From: Planctomycetota bacterium
GTDB lineage: Bacteria; Planctomycetota; UBA11346
Length of the DNA stretch: 64,000 nt
Direction of reading: 5' to 3'
Assembly (NCBI GenBank): GCA_016745075.1
Contig: JADGDD010000001.1
Location: 931,125-995,124 of the forward strand
The position numbers and the translations under genes were made by a program. How positions within the stretch are numbered: position 1 is the stretch's first letter; each line of letters opens with the position of its first letter. The notes beneath the pieces are model-generated. The model searched no databases. It saw nothing but the letters and a program-made list of their open reading frames with translations, and was not told the origin of the DNA. Below, piece by piece: positions 53,274 through 62,779 of the stretch.

Positions 53274-54862
53274 TGGCACACGGCTATTTATTACTCGTCC
53301 TTCACGCCCATTTGCCATACGTCCGTCATCCTGATGAAGACGACTTCCTTGAGGAAGATTGGCTCTTTGAAGCGATTACAGAAACCTATATTCCTCTCTT
53401 GCACCAAATGGATGAGTTGCAGGAACAAGGTGTGTATACACGCCTAACCATGACATGGACCCCCTCACTCTGCGAAATGCTTGTTGATCCGCTTCTGCAA
53501 AAACGCTACATCAAGCATATCACATCATTGCTTGAACTAGCTGAACAAGAAGTTGCAGCCAAAGCAGATACGCCATTTGCAGAGGCCGCAGTAACTTACC
53601 AAAAACATTTTGAATTTTGCTTGAAGAAATTCAAAGAGTATGATGGCAATATCCTTTTGTGGGTTCGTGAAAAAATGGAAGCTGGCCTGCTTGAGCCGAT
53701 TACTTGCGGCGCTACTCACGGCTTCTTACCACTGATGCAGACACGACAAGCACAACGCGCACAAATTGCTATTGCTTGTGATAATTACCGTAAACATTTT
53801 GGCCGTAACCCAAAAGGTATTTGGCTACCAGAATGTGGATTTAAACCAGGTATTGATGAATTACTTGCAGAATATGGTATTCGCTTTTTCTTCATGGAAT
53901 CACACGGGCTGTACTACGGAAATCCACGCCCACATTATGGCGTGTATCGCCCAACCTTCACAGAATCAGGTGTAGCGGCTTTTGGCCGTGACCCCGATAG
54001 TAGCCGCAATGTCTGGTCTGCTGAATGTGGCTATCCTGGAAATGCCGCCTACCGTGAATTCTATCGTGATCTCGGTTATGATGGTGATTACAATTATGTG
54101 AAAAAATATCTGCATGATGATGGCGTTCGCCGCAACTTAGGACTCAAGTACCACCGTGTGACCGGTGGCGTTGATCTCCATCACAAAGAACCGTGGATTC
54201 CAACCGATGCCTTTGGTCAAGCGATGGAAGATGGCGGTAATTTCGTCTATCTCCGCGGGCAACAAATTGAACAACTCCATAACATGTTTGGCGGTGATCC
54301 AGTTATCGTTGCTCCATACGATGCAGAACTCTTTGGCCATTGGTGGTACGAGGGGACGCAATTTATTTCCTCTATTTTCCACACTGCTATGCAAAACCAT
54401 AACTTAACGGTTATTACTGGTAGTGAATATTTAGAGCGTAACCCAGCTCACCAAGTGCAAACCCCCTGTGAAAGTAGCTGGGGTGATGGTGGCTATGCCG
54501 ATGTGTGGTTAAATCCGGGTAATGAGTGGATTTATCGTCATCTACATGCAGGTGAACGCCGAATGATTGAAGCAGCACACAAGCATCCGGATGCGGAGCC
54601 ATGCAGTGATATTGAACGAGTTCTGAATCAGATGGCGAGAGAATTACTGCTCGCACAATCTTCTGATTGGGCTTTTATTATGACCACAAATACAACGGTT
54701 CCATACGCCATTCGCCGCACGAAAGATCACATTAACCGCTTCACCTGTCTCTATGAATATATTATGTCCGGCACTATTCAGATGGACACCGTGGAACATC
54801 TAGAATGGCTTGATCCCATTTTTCAAGAAATTGATTACCGCATTTACACCAGACACGACTAA
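53273..54862 (+). CDS. GH57 glycogen branching enzyme
   Basis: A 529-residue GH57 enzyme with DUF1957-type tail, expected to form alpha-1,6 branches in glycogen. LHAHLPYVRH begins the barrel, the nucleophile is Glu187 in WLPECGF and the acid/base Asp350 in APYDAELFGHWW. Length and motif spacing fit GH57 branching enzymes of the TK1436 type. It takes the place of the usual GlgB in this operon. Translationally coupled to the DUF4912 gene. Confidence 0.92.
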   Translation: MAHGYLLLVLHAHLPYVRHPDEDDFLEEDWLFEAITETYIPLLHQMDELQEQGVYTRLTMTWTPSLCEMLVDPLLQKRYIKHITSLLELAEQEVAAKADTPFAEAAVTYQKHFEFCLKKFKEYDGNILLWVREKMEAGLLEPITCGATHGFLPLMQTRQAQRAQIAIACDNYRKHFGRNPKGIWLPECGFKPGIDELLAEYGIRFFFMESHGLYYGNPRPHYGVYRPTFTESGVAAFGRDPDSSRNVWSAECGYPGNAAYREFYRDLGYDGDYNYVKKYLHDDGVRRNLGLKYHRVTGGVDLHHKEPWIPTDAFGQAMEDGGNFVYLRGQQIEQLHNMFGGDPVIVAPYDAELFGHWWYEGTQFISSIFHTAMQNHNLTVITGSEYLERNPAHQVQTPCESSWGDGGYADVWLNPGNEWIYRHLHAGERRMIEAAHKHPDAEPCSDIERVLNQMARELLLAQSSDWAFIMTTNTTVPYAIRRTKDHINRFTCLYEYIMSGTIQMDTVEHLEWLDPIFQEIDYRIYTRHD

Positions 54863-54867
54863 GGCTC

Positions 54868-55734
54868 ATGGGTATTATTTTTACTGATCTTGATGAACGC
54901 CCTGACCTCCTAGAGCCCACTTGTGCACTCTTTCGTGCGCATGGGCCTGGGCGGCACCATGCGGTACATGGTGAACCAAAACGCATTGGCCTGCCAGTTC
55001 AACAACGAGATTTACTCGATTGCCTTGGTGTTTTAATTGCTCTTGAGAATGGAATTCTTGTAGGCGCACTTGGTTTATGCAGCTATAGTGATGAACAAAT
55101 AACACTCTGGGGGCCAATAACCACGCGCCCAGAAGATACTCCGGTTGCTGATGCCCTGCTCCACACTGCCAGAGAAGTGCTACAAGACAGTACTTACGAA
55201 AGCCTGCGCACACAAATTGATATACGCAACCGTTACCTCCGTTCATTTTTTCTCAATCACGGCTATAGAGCATGGAAAAATAATGCTATTTATACCCGCC
55301 CCTTTACGGCTCAACTAACCCAACCGTTAATTGAATCAGTTACCCGCAGCACCCGCTCTGAACATGACTTACTCTTCCGTATCTTTAGTGAATGTTTTCC
55401 GGAAAGTGGTCACCACGATGTGACGCTTGAAGAACGAGAGCAAGAAGGCTACCGTCATTACCATCTTATTCACAAGAACAATATCATTGGTGCCGCTGCC
55501 GTACACGGTGGTTCCAAACGAAGTTGGCTCAGTCTCTTTGGTGTACAGAGTACACAGCGCGGCCATGGCTATGGTAATGAATTACTTGCAGGTCTGCTTG
55601 CACGAGAAGAACGCACCAATGCACAATCAATTGCCCTTGAAGTCCTAGACGACAATACCAGCGCCAAAAAAGTCTATGAGCACCACGGGTTTCAGCGACT
55701 TTTAACAACCGCTATCATTACTGGACCAGTTTAA
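54868..55734 (+). CDS. GNAT family acetyltransferase (two-domain)
   Basis: A 288-residue protein with two acetyltransferase-like halves. The C-terminal half is a proper GNAT domain (RGHGYGNELLAGLLAREER, then ALEVLDDNTSAKKVYEHHGF). The N-terminal half is degenerate and has only a weak GNAT-like core (ALENGILVGALGLCSY). Last gene of the glycogen operon, 5 bases after the branching enzyme. Target of acetylation is unknown. Confidence 0.8.
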   Translation: MGIIFTDLDERPDLLEPTCALFRAHGPGRHHAVHGEPKRIGLPVQQRDLLDCLGVLIALENGILVGALGLCSYSDEQITLWGPITTRPEDTPVADALLHTAREVLQDSTYESLRTQIDIRNRYLRSFFLNHGYRAWKNNAIYTRPFTAQLTQPLIESVTRSTRSEHDLLFRIFSECFPESGHHDVTLEEREQEGYRHYHLIHKNNIIGAAAVHGGSKRSWLSLFGVQSTQRGHGYGNELLAGLLAREERTNAQSIALEVLDDNTSAKKVYEHHGFQRLLTTAIITGPV

Positions 55735-56165
55735 CTCAGCATTTTTTCAAGCTGCTGCATAAAACGCTTTCGGTCCTTTTTCTCTATGGGTTTTTGTCCA
55801 CCACGACTCTCACCGGTATCACGAAGATACTGCATGAGCTCTCGCATGGCCAGGGCTTCGCCGATAGATTTCGTGTCACGAACCTCTCCACGATTCGTAA
55901 TCACCTGTGCACTCTTTTCTAGACAGAGTGATGCTAACGGTATGTCATCCGTCACAACCACATCTCCAGCCTGCACACGCTCAACAATCCATTTATCCGC
56001 TGCATCAAAACCGTCATCAACAACTTCCAACCGAATACTTGGATCGTTTGGCATGTTCATCCACTGATTCGCTACCACCCAGACCATGAGCTGATGGCGA
56101 GCAGCAACACGGTACGTTTCTTCCCGCACGGGGCAGGCATCAGCATCGATATAAATACGAGGCAT
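55731..56165 (-). CDS. YaiI/YqxD family (UPF0178) protein
   Basis: A 144-residue protein of the UPF0178 family, which has a PIN-like fold. IYIDADACPVREETYRVA, the TDDIPLA segment and TNRGEVRD are the family signatures. Conserved Asp residues suggest a metal-dependent RNase-like site, not proven. It overlaps the GNAT stop by 4 bases in the convergent sense and lies 12 bases from DUF4954 on the same strand, so it may be cotranscribed with nagB. Confidence 0.87.
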   Translation of the reverse strand: MPRIYIDADACPVREETYRVAARHQLMVWVVANQWMNMPNDPSIRLEVVDDGFDAADKWIVERVQAGDVVVTDDIPLASLCLEKSAQVITNRGEVRDTKSIGEALAMRELMQYLRDTGESRGGQKPIEKKDRKRFMQQLEKMLS

Positions 56166-56177
56166 GAGTCGTTCTCT

Positions 56178-58067
56178 CTACTGCAATGCTTTTATGCGTT
56201 CTTCGGTTGAACGAACACGATCCTTAGCACTTTGAATAATAGGATCGCTTTCTACCGTTGGATGCGATTCCACATAATCTGGGATAATACGAGCGCCCCG
56301 TTGATCATCACTTTCTTTACTTCGCACAACTAATTTCGCCATATACCGTTCAATACTCAAGAGTTCTTCTAAACGGGCTGCGAGGTTTGTATCTGGCATA
56401 TAGGCATCTAAAATTTCATGAGCTAATGTTTCTGCCCCAGATTCCTGTTCATGGCCTTCGGCTTCAGCAAGTAGCACCCGCAAAGCATACCGCTTTAAAG
56501 TATAGGTATACGACTCTATCGCTTCAAGTCGCACTGATTCACGAATAAAGTTTTTGCCAATGCCTTCTACATCCTTATCCGTGTAGATCTCTTTTATTTC
56601 TTTCACAGATTCTAAACGTCGTAAAGCATCTTGAATCAGCACGATCGTTGATGGTCGTAAGACATGGTAACTAATAGCATGACGCTTACTCTGGTCACGC
56701 TTTTTGAATTTTAATTCTGTGCGCACCATACCATAAGCATTTTGGTACAAGGTCCATGCCGGTGTCAGCTCATTAAAGGCACGCGGTACAACCGTACTCT
56801 CAACTGGTAAAGCTGGAGTTGAAATAAGGCTAAAGGGAAATGACACTTTTTGTGGTAGGGTATTCACACCCGCGCTAATAACAGAATAAGGAGATTCACT
56901 ATAATTTGCTGGAAAACGAATAGAACAGCCAAGACCATAGAAGACCCCTTCACCAGGCCACACTTCTTGGTCTGGAGCGCGAGAAGTGTGGTTACTACCA
57001 ACCATAGCACCATAACCAACGTTACCCTTACCTTCTGGCCAATAGGCAGCGATCAGCAAACTTTGATGATGAAAGCCAACAAATGGCCCAACCAAAGATG
57101 CAGTAATTTCACCTTTTTCAACATGCGTATTTGGTCCAATAATAGATTCTTCTACCATACCATTATTATCAACAGCACTATGTTCAAGCAAAGCACTACG
57201 CTTAACCATGGCCGTTCCACCAACAGTCACGCCCCATTGTAGAATAGCATCAATAACGGTTGCCCCGCCACCAACGAAACACGGTTCTTTTTCTGAGGAA
57301 TACATGGTAACATTACGAATTTGTTCACCACGGTCGATATTGGCATATGGCCCAATAAATGAGTTCTCAATGAGACCGGTATGAATAATACGAGCACCAC
57401 GCTGAACCCACACAAAGTCACCACTAACCCGCTCATTGTATGATTCCATTTCAACATGCAGCCCAGCAAGGCCTTCTGTATCATGACGGTCACGCGTAAT
57501 GGCAGCAGCATCAGACACACGCATTTCTGCCCATAATGGAACTTCTCGCCCGCCAGTTTCTAAACCAACCGCAATATCAATGCCACACCCACAACGAGTT
57601 GGACCGGTGCAACGAATAGTACCAATATCAAATAAAACGACATCTCGTTCAACTACAACTGATGACGCGAAACGCACCTGTTCCACTAAACAATTATTTC
57701 CAATTTGACAATTATGCAGACGGCTATCGTATACGCCCGTATTAACACTTGCACCTGGAATAACATCCAAGTCCGCATCAAAACGGCCAAGTACGCAATA
57801 TCCGCTTAATGATGTACGGCGCACACGAAATGGGTTAAAATCTTCAGCAACTCGAACGTTGGTCCAGTTTTCTGCTTGGCAGCCTTGGCTTTCCATCACC
57901 GCAATTTCTTCACGTGAAATATCACGCAAAAGCAAACCATTAATATTATCTGGGCGTTTGCGCTCAACAATTCGAGCGTTCTGTAAAAGGCTATGGGTTT
58001 CGTTTTCACTTGTGGCAATGAGCTGGCTTACTAATGAGATAGTGGTGCTAGAGAGAGACTCAGTCAT
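56178..58067 (-). CDS. DUF4954 family left-handed beta-helix protein
   Basis: A 629-residue DUF4954 protein. A long hexapeptide-repeat beta-helix fills the first two thirds (for example VIPGASVNTGVYDS, LHNCQIGNNCLVEQV, NSFIGPYANIDRG, AVDNNGMVEESIIGPN), followed by a helical tail. The family is typical of Bacteroidota, spirochaetes and PVC bacteria. Its start overlaps the nagB stop by ATGA, so a link to amino-sugar metabolism is likely, for example as a nucleotidyl or acyl transferase-like protein. No catalytic site is assigned. Confidence 0.82.
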   Translation of the reverse strand: MTESLSSTTISLVSQLIATSENETHSLLQNARIVERKRPDNINGLLLRDISREEIAVMESQGCQAENWTNVRVAEDFNPFRVRRTSLSGYCVLGRFDADLDVIPGASVNTGVYDSRLHNCQIGNNCLVEQVRFASSVVVERDVVLFDIGTIRCTGPTRCGCGIDIAVGLETGGREVPLWAEMRVSDAAAITRDRHDTEGLAGLHVEMESYNERVSGDFVWVQRGARIIHTGLIENSFIGPYANIDRGEQIRNVTMYSSEKEPCFVGGGATVIDAILQWGVTVGGTAMVKRSALLEHSAVDNNGMVEESIIGPNTHVEKGEITASLVGPFVGFHHQSLLIAAYWPEGKGNVGYGAMVGSNHTSRAPDQEVWPGEGVFYGLGCSIRFPANYSESPYSVISAGVNTLPQKVSFPFSLISTPALPVESTVVPRAFNELTPAWTLYQNAYGMVRTELKFKKRDQSKRHAISYHVLRPSTIVLIQDALRRLESVKEIKEIYTDKDVEGIGKNFIRESVRLEAIESYTYTLKRYALRVLLAEAEGHEQESGAETLAHEILDAYMPDTNLAARLEELLSIERYMAKLVVRSKESDDQRGARIIPDYVESHPTVESDPIIQSAKDRVRSTEERIKALQ

Positions 58068-58834
58068 GGGGTATTTAATTCCTGAAGAGGTGTCTGAATA
58101 CGAGATGCTGCAAATCGATCAACAACAACGGTCAAATTCGGATGGTTCGTTGTAAGCTGGCTCGCTGGCACCGCAGTCGTTCCTTTATTACAATCAAGGA
58201 TTCGATGCACCGCATCTGCCTTACCGATACCTGTAGCAACAATAATAACATGCCGCGCTTCCATCAGCGTAGCCAAGCCCATAGCTACAGCGCTCGATGG
58301 TGTTTCAGTTAAATTCTTAAAACGGTAGCCATCAGATAATGCTGCCAAGGTTGATTCAGTAAAATCAACTGCACGAGTTCTGCTTTTAATACTAGAACCT
58401 GGTTCATTAAATCCAACGTGACCATTATAGCCAAGCCCTAATACCACAACATCTAAATGGCCGCGGGCTTTAATCAATAAATCATACGCTTTACACTCAG
58501 CATCTATATCTGCGGCATGGCCACACGGTGCATAAGTATTTTCCATCGGCACGTCTATATGACGGTAAAAATGATAATTTAAAAAATAACGGGTACTACT
58601 GGAATCGCCTGGTTCAAGGCCAACGTATTCATCTGTATTAAAGAATGTAGCCCACCTATAGCTCACACCGCCAACACGGTTATGCCGACGTACCAGCTCA
58701 TGATAACCACGGCTTGCAGTACGGCCTGTTGCCAAGGCTACCGTTAGGGTTGGCTTTTCTATCACAGCCTGCTCTATGATATCTGCAATCTGTGTGCTCA
58801 CGCCATCAGTGTCATCTGCCACAAGTACCTGCAT
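58064..58834 (-). CDS. nagB: Glucosamine-6-phosphate deaminase
   Basis: A 256-residue NagB, which converts glucosamine 6-phosphate to fructose 6-phosphate and ammonia. LATGRTASRGYHELV, LGLGYNGHVGFNEPGS and the catalytic Asp-His region are intact. It leads the leftward set nagB-DUF4954-YaiI; a promoter at 58961-58990 fits. Standard length for the family. Confidence 0.92.
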   Translation of the reverse strand: MQVLVADDTDGVSTQIADIIEQAVIEKPTLTVALATGRTASRGYHELVRRHNRVGGVSYRWATFFNTDEYVGLEPGDSSSTRYFLNYHFYRHIDVPMENTYAPCGHAADIDAECKAYDLLIKARGHLDVVVLGLGYNGHVGFNEPGSSIKSRTRAVDFTESTLAALSDGYRFKNLTETPSSAVAMGLATLMEARHVIIVATGIGKADAVHRILDCNKGTTAVPASQLTTNHPNLTVVVDRFAASRIQTPLQELNTP

Positions 58835-58905
58835 AACATCCCACTCTTTCTGCCGATCATCAGTCCTCGAAGCGCTGTTCTTTGCCGAAGCATTTCACAT
58901 GAACA

Positions 58906-58924
58906 GGGCTTAGTACCTAAGCCC
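58906..58924. terminator. Hairpin between kinase and nagB genes
   Basis: GGGCTTAG and CTAAGCCC form a perfect 8-bp stem with loop TAC. It lies downstream of the kinase stop and upstream of nagB, both leftward. No T tract, so it may end kinase transcripts or act in the nagB leader. Confidence 0.35.
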
Positions 58925-58960
58925 CTGCTCCTGCCGCAAACCATTCGCTTAAAAGTCACG

Positions 58961-58990
58961 AGTATACTAGCCCTAGCTAGAATATGTCTA
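58961..58990 (-). promoter_or_regulatory. Candidate promoter of nagB operon
   Basis: On the reverse strand TAGACA (58990-58985) and TATACT (58966-58961) are 18 bases apart, in the inverted repeat TACTAG...CTAGTA. The nagB ATG lies about 127 bases downstream; the leader contains the hairpin at 58906-58924. Confidence 0.38.
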
Positions 58991-59022
58991 GTACGAGTGC
59001 ACCCCCTGAAGACGGAGGAAAG

Positions 59023-60009
59023 CTAGCCCGTAAACGAGAAAACCAACCATGTCGCCAACGCTCCTGAAAGTGCGGCAAAGATGAGTGTCACTATCCCAAA
59101 ATGAGCTCGCCCTCGGGCAAGTAAGACTGCCCGAACAGACTCACGAAACAGGCTGACACTTTGAAAGCGTGCACCTGGCTGTGGCGCCATTGCTTGAATG
59201 GTGATACGCTCCAGTTCTTTAGAAATATCTGGACAACGCTTCCGTAATGGCAACAAGCGAATACCCGCACGCACTTGACGAAATTCGTTAAAATCAGTTG
59301 CCTGACGAGCGTATGGGAGGTCTCCGCTGAGCAAAACATATAACAATACACCCAGTGCATAGACATCAGCACGGCCATCACTTAACTGCCCTTCCAATTG
59401 TTCTGGCGCGGCAAAATGAGGGCTCCCGCAAATATGCCGTTCATCATCACTGCCAGACAGCCCCCAATCGATAATAGCAGGAACTAAATCAGCACTAATA
59501 ATAATATTAGATGGCTTTAAATCTCTATGAACAATGCCACGGCCGTGCGCATGCTCCAAAGCAGAAGCAATCCGCAAGAAGACTCGCAAACGATCATCAC
59601 GACTCAGCTCTGGTCTCTGCGTCAAGAAATGGTCGAGGCGCTCTCCTTCTCGTAATTCCATAACCAAATACGATGTGCCATCTGAACGCCGTCCAAAATC
59701 GTACAGCAACGGAATCGACGGATGGGCCAATTGCGCCAGCATGCATTTTTCATCTTGAATATGCTTCCGTGCTTGCGAGTGATTACTATGGACACATTTG
59801 ATCGCAACAAGGCGGTCAAGTGTGGTATCATGTGCTCGATAGACAACACCCTGTGAACCTTGGCCGACCGTTTTCTCTACGAGATATCGGTCTCCTGAAT
59901 CAAAGAATGAATCCATTCCTTCAGTGTAAATAGACTCATCCGCTTGTCCCGCCGCAAAAAAGTCATCAAGTAAGTTGGGCTGTAAAGATGACCACGCTAC
60001 CATTTCCAC
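59023..60009 (-). CDS. Membrane-anchored Ser/Thr protein kinase
   Basis: A 328-residue Hanks-type kinase. The glycine loop GQGSQGVV, Lys71 in VAIK, the catalytic HRDLKPSN (Asp163) and APEQ are present. The metal motif is DWG (Asp181) in place of DFG, which some bacterial kinases share. A single hydrophobic C-terminal segment (IVTLIFAALSGALATWLVF) anchors it with the kinase domain in the cytoplasm and almost no external part. The GTG at 60009 has AAAGG seven bases upstream and is preferred to the ATG at 60003. Substrate unknown. Confidence 0.92.
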   Translation of the reverse strand: MEMVAWSSLQPNLLDDFFAAGQADESIYTEGMDSFFDSGDRYLVEKTVGQGSQGVVYRAHDTTLDRLVAIKCVHSNHSQARKHIQDEKCMLAQLAHPSIPLLYDFGRRSDGTSYLVMELREGERLDHFLTQRPELSRDDRLRVFLRIASALEHAHGRGIVHRDLKPSNIIISADLVPAIIDWGLSGSDDERHICGSPHFAAPEQLEGQLSDGRADVYALGVLLYVLLSGDLPYARQATDFNEFRQVRAGIRLLPLRKRCPDISKELERITIQAMAPQPGARFQSVSLFRESVRAVLLARGRAHFGIVTLIFAALSGALATWLVFSFTG

Positions 60010-60071
60010 GTTTGCACCTTTACTGTCTTTCTTGAGAAGTCGCTACAAAATAGTTCACACGGCAGGGTCTC

Positions 60072-61025
60072 TTAGAGATCCCAAATTTGTCCTTCACGGG
60101 CAGCACTCAACTTCCAGTTTGCACCAGGAGCCGCAAGCTCCTTGTACCGTTTCGCTTTCTCAAGCAGCTCGGTAATATGCACATCGGAAGCCATCGGGTC
60201 ATGATGAAAAATAACCAGTTCACCGATGTTCGTTTCTCTAAAGAAATCTATCCAATTAAATATTGTTGAATGACCAAAATTCACACGCTCATGACATTCT
60301 AAAAAACCATACATAGCATCAACAACCACCAAGTCTGCTCCCTCTACGAAAGAGGAATAAATAGGACCTAGCTTTTCTGGAGACTGAGAAACCTCTGTGT
60401 CCGTTAAATAGCAAACAGTTTTTTCAGATGAGGATTCAGTATGGGTAACTCTATAACCATAGGCTTTATCTGGGTGAATCATCGGTAAAATGCGTACCTG
60501 AACATCACCAACTTGATTAACAGCATCTTCAAATAATTGATTGCTCTCAATCGATCGTGGCAAACGCCCCCATTTTACAGGAAAATATGCACCAGACATC
60601 TGGCCTGCAAGCAGCTCACCTGCATCACTGCGACCTGACCATACATGCAAGTTTTTACCCGGCTGATAAATTGGGCTAAAAAACGGGAAACCACAAATAT
60701 GGTCCCAATGAAAATGAGTAAACAGAAAATGAATATCATCTTCTGTTGCACGGCCATCTTTTAACAATTCACTACCAAGACCAACAATGCCAGTTCCGGC
60801 ATCACAAATAATAACTTGGCCATCTATTGCAAGCTCTACACAACTGGTATTCCCACCATGTGTCCAAGCATGTGGAGATTCGTCCAGGTACTTATCAATA
60901 GAGTCTTCTGAGGCAATATCCTCTGCAGTAGCATTCTGCAACAGCAGTGCCATCTTCTCGCGAAGGTGAGGATGATGGATGGGCGTGGCTATAGAGCCGC
61001 GCGCACCCCAGATACGAACACGCAT
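60072..61025 (-). CDS. Metallo-beta-lactamase-fold hydrolase
   Basis: A 317-residue MBL-fold protein with a twin-domain look. The metal motif is FTHFHWDHICGFPFF, and the start IWGARGSIATP with the later GGNTSCVEL resembles PhnP/cyclic-nucleotide phosphodiesterase-type enzymes. FHHDP near the end supplies the last His. ATG at 61025 has GAGAGGG upstream and begins at the conserved fold; an in-frame codon 60 bases earlier is unlikely. It lies between the kinase gene and the divergent PilM-like gene. Substrate unknown. Confidence 0.82.
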   Translation of the reverse strand: MRVRIWGARGSIATPIHHPHLREKMALLLQNATAEDIASEDSIDKYLDESPHAWTHGGNTSCVELAIDGQVIICDAGTGIVGLGSELLKDGRATEDDIHFLFTHFHWDHICGFPFFSPIYQPGKNLHVWSGRSDAGELLAGQMSGAYFPVKWGRLPRSIESNQLFEDAVNQVGDVQVRILPMIHPDKAYGYRVTHTESSSEKTVCYLTDTEVSQSPEKLGPIYSSFVEGADLVVVDAMYGFLECHERVNFGHSTIFNWIDFFRETNIGELVIFHHDPMASDVHITELLEKAKRYKELAAPGANWKLSAAREGQIWDL

Positions 61026-61186
61026 AATCCCTCTCTGATGCAGTGGATAACGTTTAAAGCGTAGGATGCTGATCCCATGATGCAAGGCGGGCTTTTCGGA
61101 GATTCACTTCGCAATACCTTTGTGTGAAGGAATACGCCACACCCAAACGCCTAGCATTCTAGAAAAAGGCATCTAGGCTGCACCAT

Positions 61187-62773
61187 ATGATTAGTACCAT
61201 CGAAATCGGCGCGCGCTTCATACGCTTCTGTCTCGTACAACAAGACCGTATTACAGCTCTTGAAGAATGGCCGGTACCAGAAGACAGCGACCCAATTGAC
61301 TCGCTTGCGATCATGCCATTTCCAGCAGGAGTTGGTAAAGTTCGTGTGGTAACTCATCATCAAGACATGCTCCTTAGCACGATGATTCAACCACCCTGTC
61401 CACCAGAGCGGCTTGAACGTATTATTCATTTCGAAATGAACTCCACACTTGGTGAGAGCGCTACCGACTGCGAATTTACCTGGCACGTTACGAAAACAGG
61501 TTCCTTAGATGAGATGCGGGTCTTAGTTCTCTCCGTCAAAAAAGATCTGCTTCAACGTATCACAACAGCGCTTAAGCCTCATAATATTAAATTAGCAAGT
61601 TTGATCGACCCATGTCTTGCTCTTTTCCATGCTTACAAAAACATTGCGTCCACAGTTCCTACCAATCTTGATCAAGATGAATCTGAAGCATCTCCAGAAA
61701 ATGCTATTCTACTAGACTGCCGCAGCGATGCTATCCATAGCGCGATTATCTTGGACGGAGAACTCTGTTATTACCGCAGCAACAAACCTGGGTTTGACGA
61801 CCTAATCGAGGCCATTTCCCAGCTTAGGAATATTGACCGCGACAGCACGGTACAACTGCTCACGAAGCTACGAACAGATTTGCCAGACGATCTTAAAAAC
61901 CTTATTAGCAGACAAGCGGCCAGCATTTCAACAACAATTACCAACACCGTTCGTTTTACTCAGGCACAATTACACATGCCGAATTTTTCAATAGATCGCA
62001 TACATTTAGCAGGGTCTGCTGGACAAATCTCAAGCCTCGACTCACTCTTGCATGATCGCGCCCGTAAACCGGTCACATTCATCAACCCATTCATCAGCTG
62101 TCCCATGTCACTTCCCATGTCATGGATGGATGAACATGCTCTCCTACCAAATTCTTGGACAACAGCCATTGGCGGTGCTTTACTTGAGCAACCAGAACTC
62201 GATGGTATGAGTTCCACCGTACTCAAAAAAAACCAATTCTGGCTCACCAAAGGGCTATTGCGGGCAAGTATTGTAGCTGCGGCAATCATTATCCTCATCA
62301 CAACCCTTGCCCAAACAACAACCCATAGCCACCTCAGCAATCGATATACACTACTAGAAGGCACCAATCAATCTGGCCTTGTTCCCATCGCGCAAACAGC
62401 ACATGCTGACCTTGAACGGATGAAAAACAACAAAATGCTGTTAGCACAACATATGACAAGCCTACGCCATATACGTAGAACTGATCATATTGCTCGTGAG
62501 TTTCTCTCTTTAGTTGCCACCCTGCAAGACCCAGAAACCTGCCCAATCACCTTAGATAGTTTTGCTGTTAATCGCACCACTGAAGGCAATATCGAAATAC
62601 ACCTTGTTGGCTTTGCCAAACTAGTCGGTTCTCAACGAAGCGCTGACATCCTCAATAATTTTGAAAATGAATTAAAAACACGGTATCCGGCCATTAGCAG
62701 CCTCCACTCCATAAGCATGCCGCCAGATCCAACCCGCCATGCCTTTGGCTACCGCATTTCCATTGCTCATTAG
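61187..62773 (+). CDS. PilM-PilN-like fusion protein
   Basis: A 528-residue protein. Residues 1-345 are an actin-like (PilM/FtsA-type) ATPase domain (STIEIGARFIRFCLV, ILLDCRSDAIHSAIILDGE, IHLAGSAGQISSLDSLL). A single membrane helix lies near residues 359-378 (SIVAAAIIILITTLA), followed by a periplasmic part like PilN or GspL. This joins in one chain what are usually PilM and PilN. Together they would anchor a type IV pilus or type II secretion platform. No other pilus gene is in view. DnaA follows 6 bases later. Confidence 0.75.
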   Translation: MISTIEIGARFIRFCLVQQDRITALEEWPVPEDSDPIDSLAIMPFPAGVGKVRVVTHHQDMLLSTMIQPPCPPERLERIIHFEMNSTLGESATDCEFTWHVTKTGSLDEMRVLVLSVKKDLLQRITTALKPHNIKLASLIDPCLALFHAYKNIASTVPTNLDQDESEASPENAILLDCRSDAIHSAIILDGELCYYRSNKPGFDDLIEAISQLRNIDRDSTVQLLTKLRTDLPDDLKNLISRQAASISTTITNTVRFTQAQLHMPNFSIDRIHLAGSAGQISSLDSLLHDRARKPVTFINPFISCPMSLPMSWMDEHALLPNSWTTAIGGALLEQPELDGMSSTVLKKNQFWLTKGLLRASIVAAAIIILITTLAQTTTHSHLSNRYTLLEGTNQSGLVPIAQTAHADLERMKNNKMLLAQHMTSLRHIRRTDHIAREFLSLVATLQDPETCPITLDSFAVNRTTEGNIEIHLVGFAKLVGSQRSADILNNFENELKTRYPAISSLHSISMPPDPTRHAFGYRISIAH

Positions 62774-62779
62774 CTTCAC

